Positions 1-4,930 of a DNA stretch of 5,666 bases are shown one piece after another. Location: NCBI GenBank assembly GCA_021828245.1, contig JAKASC010000163.1, positions 1 to 5,666 on the forward strand, read 5' to 3'. Source of the stretch: Acidobacteriota bacterium. Lineage in GTDB: Bacteria > Acidobacteriota > Terriglobia > UBA7540. Numbering within the stretch: position 1 is the stretch's first letter; each line of letters starts with the position of its first letter. The translations under genes were made by a program, and so were the position numbers. The notes beneath the pieces are model-generated. The model was given only the letters and a program-made list of their open reading frames with translations, did not search any database and was not told where the DNA came from.

Positions 1-19
1 CCTCCGCTGCTGCCGGAGG
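1..19. other. Short inverted repeat at the window edge
   Basis: CCTCCG (1-6) and CGGAGG (14-19) can form a 6-bp stem with a 7-nt loop just upstream of the bactofilin start. There is no T-tract. It could be the tail of an upstream structure, or chance in GC-rich DNA. The purine-rich GGGAGG immediately after it (24-29) is the probable ribosome binding site of the bactofilin gene. Confidence 0.25.
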
Positions 20-34
20 GGGCGGGAGGATGCC

Positions 35-544
35 ATGTGGTGGGAAAAGAAGCCCCAATCCGACTTACCTAATCCCCGACCCACCCCGGTAACTCCTCCC
101 CTTATAGCAAAGGTGGAAACTCCCATGCCCGAAACCATCCGCAGAGAACCAACTTCCAGCTCAGCCTCGCCGGTGCAGGCGGTGATTGGGCGGTCGATCG
201 TGCTCAAAGGCGAACTCTCGGCCAACGAGGATTTGTTGATCGAGGGGCAATTCGAGGGCACGGTTAACCTTCAGGATCATTGTCTATCAGTCGGAGCCAA
301 CGGCAAGGTGAAAGCAGAGATTCACGCCCGGCAGGTCGTGATTCTGGGATCCGTCAACGGAAATGTGAGCGCGCGGGAAAAGATTGAAGTGCGCAGGAGC
401 GGGAACGTAATAGGCGACTTGACCGCGGCGAGCGTTTCGATTGAGGAAGGCGCTTACTTTAAGGGCAGCATTGACATCCTCCGCGAAGGCAAGGGAGAAG
501 AGTCGCGGATCACCACGGCCGCAAGTGCTTACGATAACGACTGA
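35..544 (+). CDS. Bactofilin (polymer-forming cytoskeletal protein)
   Basis: Bactofilins self-assemble without nucleotide into beta-helical filaments that usually lie on the inner membrane and scaffold wall synthesis, stalks or chromosome-positioning proteins. The 169-residue product has a Pro-rich, probably disordered N-terminal tail (about 1-48) and a bactofilin core (about 50-150). The core shows the repeating short-strand pattern with turn glycines, for example VLKGELSANEDLLIEGQFEG, VILGSVNGNVSA and GNVIGDLTAASVSIEEGAYFKGSI. The start at 35 has a good Shine-Dalgarno (GGGAGG, 24-29). It also yields an N-terminus MWWEKK, hydrophobic then basic, like the short membrane-targeting peptides of this family. 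ATG at 125 (residue 31) is a possible internal start, and the frame is open upstream to the window edge. It precedes the methyltransferase-like gene on the same strand. The domain call is secure; the cellular role is unknown. Confidence 0.93.
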   Translation: MWWEKKPQSDLPNPRPTPVTPPLIAKVETPMPETIRREPTSSSASPVQAVIGRSIVLKGELSANEDLLIEGQFEGTVNLQDHCLSVGANGKVKAEIHARQVVILGSVNGNVSAREKIEVRRSGNVIGDLTAASVSIEEGAYFKGSIDILREGKGEESRITTAASAYDND

Positions 545-558
545 CGGCGCTTGCGCTC

Positions 559-632
559 GTGAGGGTCGCCGGCGACCGAGCTCACCCGCCCGCCGAACTC
601 CAGGGAGAACTTCCCTCTCGCCACAGGGCGAG
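559..632 (+). terminator. Two GC-rich hairpins after the bactofilin gene
   Basis: A perfect palindrome GGTCGCCGGCGACC (564-577) is bracketed by GTGAG (559-563) and CTCAC (581-585), which could extend the stem. A second hairpin follows: CTCGCC (617-622) pairs with GGCGAG (627-632) around a 4-nt loop. Neither has a T-tract, so intrinsic termination is uncertain. They may instead protect the 3' end of the bactofilin mRNA or attenuate read-through into the next gene. Confidence 0.35.
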
Positions 633-656
633 CTTGCTTGATCCAAGCGTCACTTC

Positions 657-1283
657 ATGTCTCCATCGAAGGCGGAGACAACCCGAAAACCTGCCGCCAC
701 GCCGACGGCGGCAAGCCCCGCTTTGGAATGGCTTTGGAAGTATCTCCGCGACACACCACGCCCGCGCTTCCTTGATTGTGGCCCGGTGTCCGCCTCCACG
801 GTTCGCGTCCTGCTCCAACGCCGCGCCAAGCTTTATGTGGCTGACGCCATTGCGCCTTTGCAACGAGGCGATCCCGCGCTTTGGAAGCCTGAAGGGAAAA
901 AACTGGTTTTTGATCCGCAAGCTTTCATGGAGCGGTTGCCTCGCATTCCGCCGGCCTCCTTGACGGTGATCTGTGCCTGGCACTTGCTCGATTTGCTGCC
1001 GCGAGAGTCTCGAGGCAAACTCGTGGAGAAGCTTTTCGGTCTGCTCCAGCCAGGCGGCGTATTTTTTTGCTTGCTCCGCGAACCTTCGCTCGCGGCAGGC
1101 GTGGATACCTATTGGTGGTTTGAAACCCTTCAAACGCTCAGCATGGGCGGCCACGGCCAACGCAACTTTCCTTATCCCGCCGTGAGTAATCGAGAGGTGG
1201 AACAGCTCGCGTCGGGCACGAGCGCCAAGACGTTTTTAACCCGCTCCGGCCGACGCGAAGTCGTGATTTTGAAGGCCCCGTGA
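657..1283 (+). CDS. Class I SAM-methyltransferase-like protein, degenerate cofactor motif
   Basis: The 208-residue protein has the outline of a Rossmann-like class I methyltransferase. RFLDCGPVSAS (37-47) sits where the SAM-binding glycine loop belongs, YVADA (60-64) resembles the acidic end of strand 2, and SLTVICAWHLLDLLP (101-115) resembles strand 4. LLQPGGVFFCLL (129-140) matches the usual post-motif LxPGG hairpin and strand, and RREVVILKA (199-207) could be the last strand. The glycine loop has only one of the usual glycines, so SAM binding or catalysis may be lost. A low-complexity Ala/Thr/Pro N-terminus (1-22) precedes the domain. ATG 657 has no clear Shine-Dalgarno. It lies 112 nt after the bactofilin gene on the same strand and may be cotranscribed with it. 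No substrate can be inferred. The reading frame is secure; the family call is moderate. Confidence 0.6.
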   Translation: MSPSKAETTRKPAATPTAASPALEWLWKYLRDTPRPRFLDCGPVSASTVRVLLQRRAKLYVADAIAPLQRGDPALWKPEGKKLVFDPQAFMERLPRIPPASLTVICAWHLLDLLPRESRGKLVEKLFGLLQPGGVFFCLLREPSLAAGVDTYWWFETLQTLSMGGHGQRNFPYPAVSNREVEQLASGTSAKTFLTRSGRREVVILKAP

Positions 1284-1314
1284 GCATCGCCGCGGAGTGC
1301 CTTTCCGGGCCCAA

Positions 1315-1331
1315 CCCGCGGCAGCCGCGGG
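1315..1331 (+). terminator. GC hairpin between the methyltransferase-like gene and the aldolase operon
   Basis: CCCGCGG (1315-1321) and CCGCGGG (1325-1331) form a 7-bp stem with a 3-nt loop, 32 nt after the methyltransferase-like stop codon and 12 nt before the promoter candidate. The position suits a boundary between two transcription units. No T-tract follows, so factor-independent termination would be weak. Confidence 0.35.
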
Positions 1332-1343
1332 GATTCGCCTAGC

Positions 1344-1372
1344 TTGACAAACGGATTGGCCTCCAGTAACGT
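1344..1372 (+). promoter_or_regulatory. Candidate sigma-70 promoter for the aldolase/BMC operon
   Basis: A consensus -35 box TTGACA (1344-1349) is followed after 17 nt by a weak -10 candidate TAACGT (1367-1372, three of six consensus bases). A transcript would start near 1379, giving a leader of about 20 nt before the aldolase ATG at 1398. The location, after a hairpin and immediately before the first microcompartment gene, supports its being the operon promoter. No operator or catabolite-repressor site was recognised around it. Confidence 0.5.
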
Positions 1373-1397
1373 GAGGTGCGATTCGGTTTGAGGCGCC

Positions 1398-2216
1398 ATG
1401 CGGTTGATGGTGCGGCCGACCGCTCACGTCAGTGCAATGATCCACACAGAAGACCAATTGCGAGAACAGATCGTGGAAATCGGGCGGTGGATTCATCGCC
1501 TCGGATTCGTGGCGGCCTACGACGGCAACATTTCAGCGCGGCTCGACAACCACCGCATTCTTTCCACCCCCACAACGATCAGCAAAGGCATGATGGCGAT
1601 TGACGACTTGGTGGTGGTGGATGAGGAGGGCAGAAAAATTTCCGGGCGGCGCAACGTCACCAGCGAAATTGCCATGCATCTGCTCATCTATCGGCGGCGG
1701 CCGGACGTCCAGGCGGTGGTGCATGCCCATCCGCCGACGGCCACCGGCTACGCGGCGGCGGGCTTGTCGCTCAACAAGGCGCTGATCTCGGAGGTGGTGC
1801 TCTCGCTCGGATGCATTCCGCTGGCGGCTTACGGAACGCCGGGCACACCGGAGCTGACCGAAGCCCTCGCGCCGCTGGTGAGCTCTTATGACGCCATCCT
1901 GATGGCCAATCATGGCGTGGTCACCTGCGGGGCGGATTTGATGCAAGCGTACTTCCGCATGGAAACGGTGGAGCACTTTGCCAAGATTTCCTTGGTCACC
2001 GAACTGTTGGGACGGCAGGTCTTGCTCTCCGAAAGTGATGTGGATAAACTCGTGGCGGCACGGCAGAAATATTTTGGCACAAGCGCCCGCAATCTGGCTC
2101 GCTCCGAGAGCTGCCCCGTGGCCGGTTCGCCACCCACGGAACCGGAGAGATTCCGTGTGAGCCCGGAAGAATTGGCGACCTTAATTGCGGAAGCTGCCCG
2201 AAAAATCAAGGATTAG
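1398..2216 (+). CDS. Class II aldolase (L-fuculose/L-rhamnulose-phosphate type), probable BMC cargo
   Basis: Class II aldolases of the FucA/RhaD/AraD family use Zn2+ to cleave sugar phosphates. In PVM microcompartments the aldolase makes DHAP and L-lactaldehyde from fuculose- or rhamnulose-1-phosphate. The 272-residue protein shows DGNISARL (42-49) and TPTTISKGMM (57-66) in the phosphate-binding region. Glu90 in TSEIAMHL fits the catalytic acid, and His109/His111 (HAHPP) with His172 (ANHGVV) fit the zinc ligands. After the aldolase fold comes a Pro/Ser-rich linker (about 236-253) and a short amphipathic helix SPEELATLIAEAARKI (255-270). This resembles the encapsulation peptides that bind cargo to BMC shell proteins. 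ATG 1398 has GAGG 4 nt upstream, but ATG 1437 (residue 14, MIHTEDQ) is where family homology begins and may be the true start. It is the first gene of the shell operon. The exact sugar is inferred from context. Confidence 0.92.
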   Translation: MRLMVRPTAHVSAMIHTEDQLREQIVEIGRWIHRLGFVAAYDGNISARLDNHRILSTPTTISKGMMAIDDLVVVDEEGRKISGRRNVTSEIAMHLLIYRRRPDVQAVVHAHPPTATGYAAAGLSLNKALISEVVLSLGCIPLAAYGTPGTPELTEALAPLVSSYDAILMANHGVVTCGADLMQAYFRMETVEHFAKISLVTELLGRQVLLSESDVDKLVAARQKYFGTSARNLARSESCPVAGSPPTEPERFRVSPEELATLIAEAARKIKD

Positions 2217-2283
2217 CCTTGGACCTAGCGTATAAGGCAACGGCAGGAGCCGTCATTTGGCATTTCGAAAGGGAGGCAACGGA

Positions 2284-2577
2284 ATGGGTGAAGCGTTAGG
2301 AATGATCGAAACTCGCGGCTTGGTGGCGATGATTGAGGCATCGGACGCCATGGTCAAAGCCGCCAAGGTCACGCTGGTGGGATGGGAAAAGATCGGTTCG
2401 GGATATGTCACAGCACTGGTGCGCGGCGACGTGGCCGCGGTCAAAGCGGCCACCGACGCCGGAGCCGCGGCGGCACGGCGAGTGGGTGAGCTGGTGGCAG
2501 TGCACGTCATTCCGCGGCCTCATCCGAGCCTGGAGGGCACGCTGCCTATTGGCAAAGCCGATTCGGCGGCTGAGTAG
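2284..2577 (+). CDS. BMC-H hexameric microcompartment shell protein (PduA/CcmK family)
   Basis: This 97-residue single-domain shell protein forms flat hexamers that tile the facets and let small metabolites through a central pore. It opens with the classic MGEALGMIETRGLVAMIEAS and has VGWEKIGSGYVTALVRGDV (32-50), in which KIGSG (36-40) contains the pore-lining GSG. It ends with the conserved VAVHVIPRPH (71-80) and a short variable tail. The length is typical. ATG 2284 is chosen over the in-frame TTG 2257 because AGGGAGG (2269-2275) is correctly spaced for it and family N-termini begin with M-x-EALG. It follows the aldolase by 67 nt, a spacer carrying a small hairpin (ACGGC 2240-2244 with GCCGT 2249-2253). 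It is the only BMC-H gene here; another may lie elsewhere in the genome. Confidence 0.96.
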   Translation: MGEALGMIETRGLVAMIEASDAMVKAAKVTLVGWEKIGSGYVTALVRGDVAAVKAATDAGAAAARRVGELVAVHVIPRPHPSLEGTLPIGKADSAAE

Positions 2578-2661
2578 AAGTCAGGGGTTTGAGGTCGCTC
2601 TGGGGCCGGCGGTTCTCGGCAGCCGGTGGGAACAGGGGCCTGTCGCCGAGTTCAAACAACG

Positions 2662-2686
2662 CAGCGTCGGTGGCCCGCCGATGCTG
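2662..2686 (+). other. Stem-loop between BMC-H and the first BMC-P gene
   Basis: Positions 2662-2672 can pair with 2676-2686 as an 11-bp stem (two G-U pairs) with a 3-nt loop, in the 138-nt spacer after the BMC-H gene. There is no T-tract. Such a structure could protect the upstream BMC-H mRNA or reduce expression of the vertex proteins, which are needed in far fewer copies. The structure is seen in the sequence; the function is inference. Confidence 0.35.
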
Positions 2687-2715
2687 AGCCGCCCCGTGCG
2701 AAGCCCGGTGAATCT

Positions 2716-3021
2716 ATGCAATTAGCCCGAGTCATCGGAACCGTGGTCGCCACGCGAAAGGACGCGCGGCTGGAAGGGAAAAAATTGTTGATCGTCGCTC
2801 CCCTCACGCCGGAGGAAGTGGAAAACGGAAAACGCGAGGCGAAGGCGGCTCGAGCTTCCTACCTGGTAGCCGTAGATACAGTGGACGCGGGCTATCGAGA
2901 AACCGTGATCATCGTGCAAGGGAGCTCGGCCCGCATGGCCAGCGGCTGCAAAGATACGCCCGTGGATACAGCCATTGTTGGCATCGTGGACACAGTGAAA
3001 CTCGACTCGCCGAGGGGCTGA
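2716..3021 (+). CDS. BMC-P pentameric shell vertex protein, copy 1 (EutN/CcmL family)
   Basis: BMC-P proteins form pentamers that cap the twelve vertices of the shell. The 101-residue product starts MQLARVIGTVVATRKDARLE, the standard first strand. It continues with GKKLLIVAPL (21-30), YLVAVDTVDAGYRETVIIVQ (49-68), the pore-loop segment GSSARMA (69-75) and the closing strand IVGIVDTVKL (87-96). Compared with copies 2 and 3 it has about a ten-residue Lys/Glu/Ala-rich insertion (31-48) between strands 2 and 3, and a short tail. ATG 2716 with GGTGA 2707-2711 upstream is preferred to the in-frame GTG 2626, because family homology begins exactly at MQLARV. It is the first of three intact BMC-P paralogues, as expected for a PVM-type locus. 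Confidence 0.95.
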   Translation: MQLARVIGTVVATRKDARLEGKKLLIVAPLTPEEVENGKREAKAARASYLVAVDTVDAGYRETVIIVQGSSARMASGCKDTPVDTAIVGIVDTVKLDSPRG

Positions 3022-3204
3022 GTTTCCACCGTCGTGGGGCGAAGTCGCAGCGGCGCCCGAGCAACAAACCATCAGGCGGACATATCAGGGCGGGGCGGTT
3101 GACGTCGAAGTTTGCGCTACTTCCTTGCTCCATCAGCGCAGGCTCCGAGCGAGGCGACGGCAGTTGCCGAGACGGCGAACTGAGGTAGCGGAGAGATAGT
3201 TCGT

Positions 3205-3477
3205 ATGTTCCTGGCCAAAGTGGTCGGCAACGTCGTGGCGACGATTAAGGACCCCGCGTTTGCGGGAAAGAAAATCTTGATCGTCCAGCCCGTCAACCAA
3301 AGCGGGGAGCCGCGAGGCGAAAAGCTGCTGGCGCTCGATAGCGTCGGCGCGGGCGCCGGCGAAACCGTCTATTGCTGCCGCGGCCGCGAAGCCGGCTTCC
3401 CTTGGCTGCCCCAGGAGGTGCCGACGGAAACCAGCATCGTGGCGATTGTGGACCGCGTCCATATTGGGAGGGAATAG
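3205..3477 (+). CDS. BMC-P pentameric shell vertex protein, copy 2 (EutN/CcmL family)
   Basis: This 90-residue vertex protein has MFLAKVVGNVVATIKDP at the start, then GKKILIVQPVN (21-31), a strand LLALDSVGAGAGETVY (41-56) and closing IVAIVDRVHIG (78-88). The pore-loop region is distinctive: Cys57-Cys58 then RGREAGFPWLPQEVPTE (59-75) replaces the GSSAR-type loop of copy 1. The vertices built from the two proteins should therefore differ in pore lining. ATG 3205 follows a 183-nt spacer holding no recognisable gene. The best ribosome-binding candidate is GGAGA around 3190, somewhat far from the start. Its stop codon TAG (3475-3477) directly abuts the ATG of the GIY-YIG gene. Loss of this frame in closely related loci would argue against a structural role. 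Confidence 0.94.
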   Translation: MFLAKVVGNVVATIKDPAFAGKKILIVQPVNQSGEPRGEKLLALDSVGAGAGETVYCCRGREAGFPWLPQEVPTETSIVAIVDRVHIGRE

Positions 3478-3903
3478 ATGCAGAGGACTTGGAGAAAGAA
3501 GGAACCGTTGATTCAGGCGCACGTTAAGGATCTTTCCGTCACCATAATTGAGAAGCATATACAGACCTTCCGCGAAGTCGTCGGCCCTGGCAAGAGCGGA
3601 ATCTATGTGCTCCGGAAGGATCGAGACGTCTATTACGTCGGCCTCGCCAGCAGCTTGAGAGCCAGGCTGGCCCAACACATGAAAGACCACCACAAGGGGG
3701 AGTGGAATCGGTTTGACCTTTACTTTATTCTCCCCAGCAAGCTCAAATACTTGAAAGAGTTGGAGACTATCCTTATTAGAGTCGCGAGGCCGCGCGGATG
3801 CCGCACTGAGCCGGACTTCGTAAAACACAACAACCTCACCGGCGAATTCAAACGGGCTTTGCTCAAAGAAGTCTCCGGGCTATTTCCTAACCCAGGTCGA
3901 TGA
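3478..3903 (+). CDS. GIY-YIG nuclease-domain protein inside the BMC operon
   Basis: This 141-residue protein has the GIY-YIG fold of UvrC, homing and restriction nucleases, which cut DNA with a metal ion. SGIYVLRKDRDVYYVGLA (40-57) holds the GIY (41-43) and YVG (53-55) signatures. LRARLAQH (60-67) supplies the candidate catalytic Arg (61 or 63) and a His. KELETILIRVARPRG (93-107) supplies the Glu (96) that would bind the metal, and NNL (118-120) matches the terminal Asn region. No extra DNA-binding domain is obvious; residues 1-38 are a charged helical extension. The ATG follows the BMC-P stop with no gap, and the purine-rich end of that gene (GGGAGGGA) would serve as its Shine-Dalgarno, so translation is probably coupled. 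Its base composition looks less GC-rich than the shell genes, which suggests acquisition. All catalytic candidates are present, so activity is plausible; its target is unknown. Confidence 0.85.
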   Translation: MQRTWRKKEPLIQAHVKDLSVTIIEKHIQTFREVVGPGKSGIYVLRKDRDVYYVGLASSLRARLAQHMKDHHKGEWNRFDLYFILPSKLKYLKELETILIRVARPRGCRTEPDFVKHNNLTGEFKRALLKEVSGLFPNPGR

Positions 3904-3913
3904 GGCTGGCCAA

Positions 3914-3997
3914 GTGCAAATCGCGCGCCTCATGGGTCGTATCGTCGCGACACAAAAGGCGCCGATACTTGGCTGTGTCGCGGCAAAGGCCCTGTGA
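3914..3997 (+). pseudogene. N-terminal remnant of a fourth BMC-P gene
   Basis: From GTG 3914 the frame reads VQIARLMGRIVATQKAPIL and then diverges, stopping at TGA 3995-3997. The first 17-19 residues align with the N-terminal strand of BMC-P proteins, especially copy 3 (MLIGRVIGDIVATQKAP). At nucleotide level 29 of 37 positions match between 3932-3968-type sequence here and the same stretch of copy 3, ending in an identical CAAAAGGCGCCGA. Homology ends near 3964-3970, where the second strand (GxKLLxVxPL) should follow but is absent. It begins 10 nt after the GIY-YIG stop. It is probably translated only as a meaningless short peptide, if at all. The matching 3' end appears at 4462-4560. Confidence 0.75.
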
Positions 3998-4001
3998 GCC
4001 A

Positions 4002-4272
4002 ATGAAGCCGTTCCGTTGGTCGTCGCACGCACTTGGAAAGCTTGCCGACCGCGAGATTCCTCGCGCGACGCCGAGCGCGCCCTACAAAACCGGAATTCGT
4101 CGCTCAGGCTGGGCCATCACGAAGATTTTTGACGCGGCGCTATTTCGATGCCAGATTGCAGCAGAGCATGCTGATTCGCGCTCTCGTTGAGGAAACGGAC
4201 CAGCAGCGGGTTGTCACCACGATTTACACTGCCTCGAAAATAGATAAATATACGAAGGGGGGCGCGCAATGA
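4002..4272 (+). pseudogene. Frameshifted DUF4258 protein (toxin-like partner of DUF2283)
   Basis: A DUF4258 protein can be read across three frames. MKPFRWSSHALGKLADREIP and RA come from 4002-4067, then DAERALQN from 4067-4090, then PEFVAQAG, RRYFDARLQQSMLIRALVEE and RVVTTIYTASKIDKY from 4090 to the TGA at 4270-4272. Each switch is a -1 shift, near 4067 and near 4090. Restoring one base at each gives 273 nt, exactly 90 residues plus stop, a normal size for the family. As it stands the gene would make a truncated 62-residue product ending at 4190. DUF4258 genes are commonly found just upstream of DUF2283 genes, in a toxin/antitoxin-like arrangement whose biochemistry is not established to my knowledge. 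The stop overlaps the DUF2283 ATG (ATGA), as in an intact pair. Sequencing or assembly indels are the alternative to true decay. Confidence 0.75.
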
Positions 4273-4466
4273 AAGTAACCTACGATCGGCAAACCGATAC
4301 AATGACGATCACCCTTCGCGACGAGCGCATCAAGGAAAGCGACGAAGTCCGCCCCGGCATCATTGCAGACTTCGGGTTCGACGGCGGGATCGTGCGATTT
4401 GAGATTTTGGACGCTTCCAAAGTCGTCAACAACACGCGTGAAATGCAGTTTGCTATCGGAGAGTGA
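4269..4466 (+). CDS. DUF2283 small protein (antitoxin-like)
   Basis: The 65-residue product closely fits DUF2283. MKVTYDRQTDTMTITLRDER (1-20) corresponds to the usual M-K-(I/V)-x-YD-x-x-x-D-x-(L/M)-x-I-x-L-R start. IKESDEVRPGIIADFGFDGG (21-40) matches the S-x-E-x-x-P-G-(I/V)-x-x-D segment, and IVRFEILDASKVV (41-53) matches the closing (I/V)-x-x-(I/F)-E-I-L-x-A-S. The ATG overlaps the stop of the DUF4258 gene by ATGA and sits behind a strong AAGGGGGG (4255-4262), so it can be translated even though its partner is broken. The family is thought to act as the antitoxin-like member of a pair with DUF4258; that is inferred from gene pairing. Its end overlaps the start of the BMC-P C-terminal remnant in another frame. 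Confidence 0.88.
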   Translation: MKVTYDRQTDTMTITLRDERIKESDEVRPGIIADFGFDGGIVRFEILDASKVVNNTREMQFAIGE

Positions 4467-4560
4467 AAGCGGCGCCTCCGCCTACGCCACCGCAGGGGAA
4501 GCGCGGCGAGAGACGCCCATCGTGGCAATGGCGGACCGCACAAAGGCGGCCAAATTATGA
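4462..4560 (+). pseudogene. C-terminal remnant of a BMC-P gene
   Basis: The frame through 4462-4560 reads SESGASAYATAGEARRETPI and then VAMADRTKAAKL before TGA 4558-4560. This aligns with the last third of BMC-P proteins: GASAYATAG against the pore loop GSSARMASG of copy 1, and PIVAMADR against SIVAIVDR of copy 2. Positions 4518-4539 match copy 2 positions 3435-3456 at 19 of 22 bases. No start codon with a ribosome binding site serves it, and the first two thirds of the gene are missing. Taken with the N-terminal remnant at 3914, it brackets the DUF4258/DUF2283 pair. The 97 nt that follow, up to the next BMC-P gene, are more AT-rich and hold no gene that I can recognise. Confidence 0.7.
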
Positions 4561-4657
4561 ATTCTGACGGATGAGGTCTGACGAGCACCCCAGGTCGGCG
4601 ACTCGCTGTTTTTCGTTCTGGGTTTTCATTTGTGATTCGTGACTTCCAGTTGAAAAC

Positions 4658-4930
4658 ATGCTCATTGGCCGAGTCATTGGCGATATTGTTGCGACGCAAA
4701 AGGCGCCGAGCCATGAAGGGCGGAAGATCCTCATGGTTCAGCCGCTCAACCTGGACGGCACAGAGCGGGGCGAGGCGCTCTTGGCGCTCGACGCTGTGGA
4801 CGCGGGCGTCGGCGATCGCGTGCTGGTTGTAACCGAGGGCTGGAGCGCCATGACCGCCGTCGAGCGGCCGCAATCGCCGATTGACATGGCCGTTCTTGGA
4901 GTCATTGATTCGGTGAACGTGGATGAGTAA
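4658..4930 (+). CDS. BMC-P pentameric shell vertex protein, copy 3 (EutN/CcmL family)
   Basis: This 90-residue vertex protein has MLIGRVIGDIVATQKAPSHE, then GRKILMVQPLNLDG (21-34), ALLALDAVDAGVGDRVLVV (40-58), a pore-loop region TEGWSAMTAVERPQ (59-72) and the closing strand SPIDMAVLGVIDSVNV (73-88). EGWSA replaces the GSSAR or RGREA loop of the other copies, so the three intact paralogues are clearly distinct types rather than recent duplicates. ATG 4658 is the first start after an in-frame stop (4640-4642) and matches the family N-terminus. No Shine-Dalgarno is visible in the AT-rich leader. It is separated from copy 2 by the GIY-YIG gene and the disrupted segment, and it ends the operon in front of a compound hairpin. 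Confidence 0.95.
   Translation: MLIGRVIGDIVATQKAPSHEGRKILMVQPLNLDGTERGEALLALDAVDAGVGDRVLVVTEGWSAMTAVERPQSPIDMAVLGVIDSVNVDE

Noticed and set aside
582..1160. 192-codon minus-strand frame under the methyltransferase-like gene
   Set aside because: It is Arg-rich and low in motif content, typical of an antisense frame in GC-rich DNA. The plus-strand frame has a coherent fold pattern.
2257..2283. TTG-initiated nine-codon extension of BMC-H
   Set aside because: The Shine-Dalgarno AGGGAGG lies inside the extension and is correctly placed for ATG 2284, where family homology begins.
2626..2715. GTG-initiated 30-codon extension of BMC-P copy 1
   Set aside because: The extension has no BMC-P homology and spans the stem-loop; ATG 2716 gives the exact family N-terminus.
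3022..3204. Possible promoter (TTGACG at 3099-3104) or small gene in the 183-nt spacer before BMC-P copy 2
   Set aside because: No acceptable -10 box at 15-18 nt spacing, and no frame there resembles a known family.
3133..3828. 231-codon minus-strand frame under BMC-P copy 2 and the GIY-YIG gene
   Set aside because: It runs antisense through two genes with clear family signatures and has no motif of its own.
3900..3916. ATG overlapping the GIY-YIG stop that reads MRLAK, resembling a BMC-P start
   Set aside because: Only five residues match before the frame departs. The GTG at 3914 gives a much longer match, so this is probably coincidence or a trace of an older start.
4060..4095. Programmed ribosomal frameshifting in the DUF4258 gene
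   Set aside because: Two closely spaced -1 shifts would be needed, and neither site has a convincing slippery heptamer or downstream structure; mutation or sequencing error is simpler.
4280..4873. 197-codon minus-strand frame across DUF2283 and BMC-P copy 3
   Set aside because: It is antisense to two recognised plus-strand genes and shows no domain signature.
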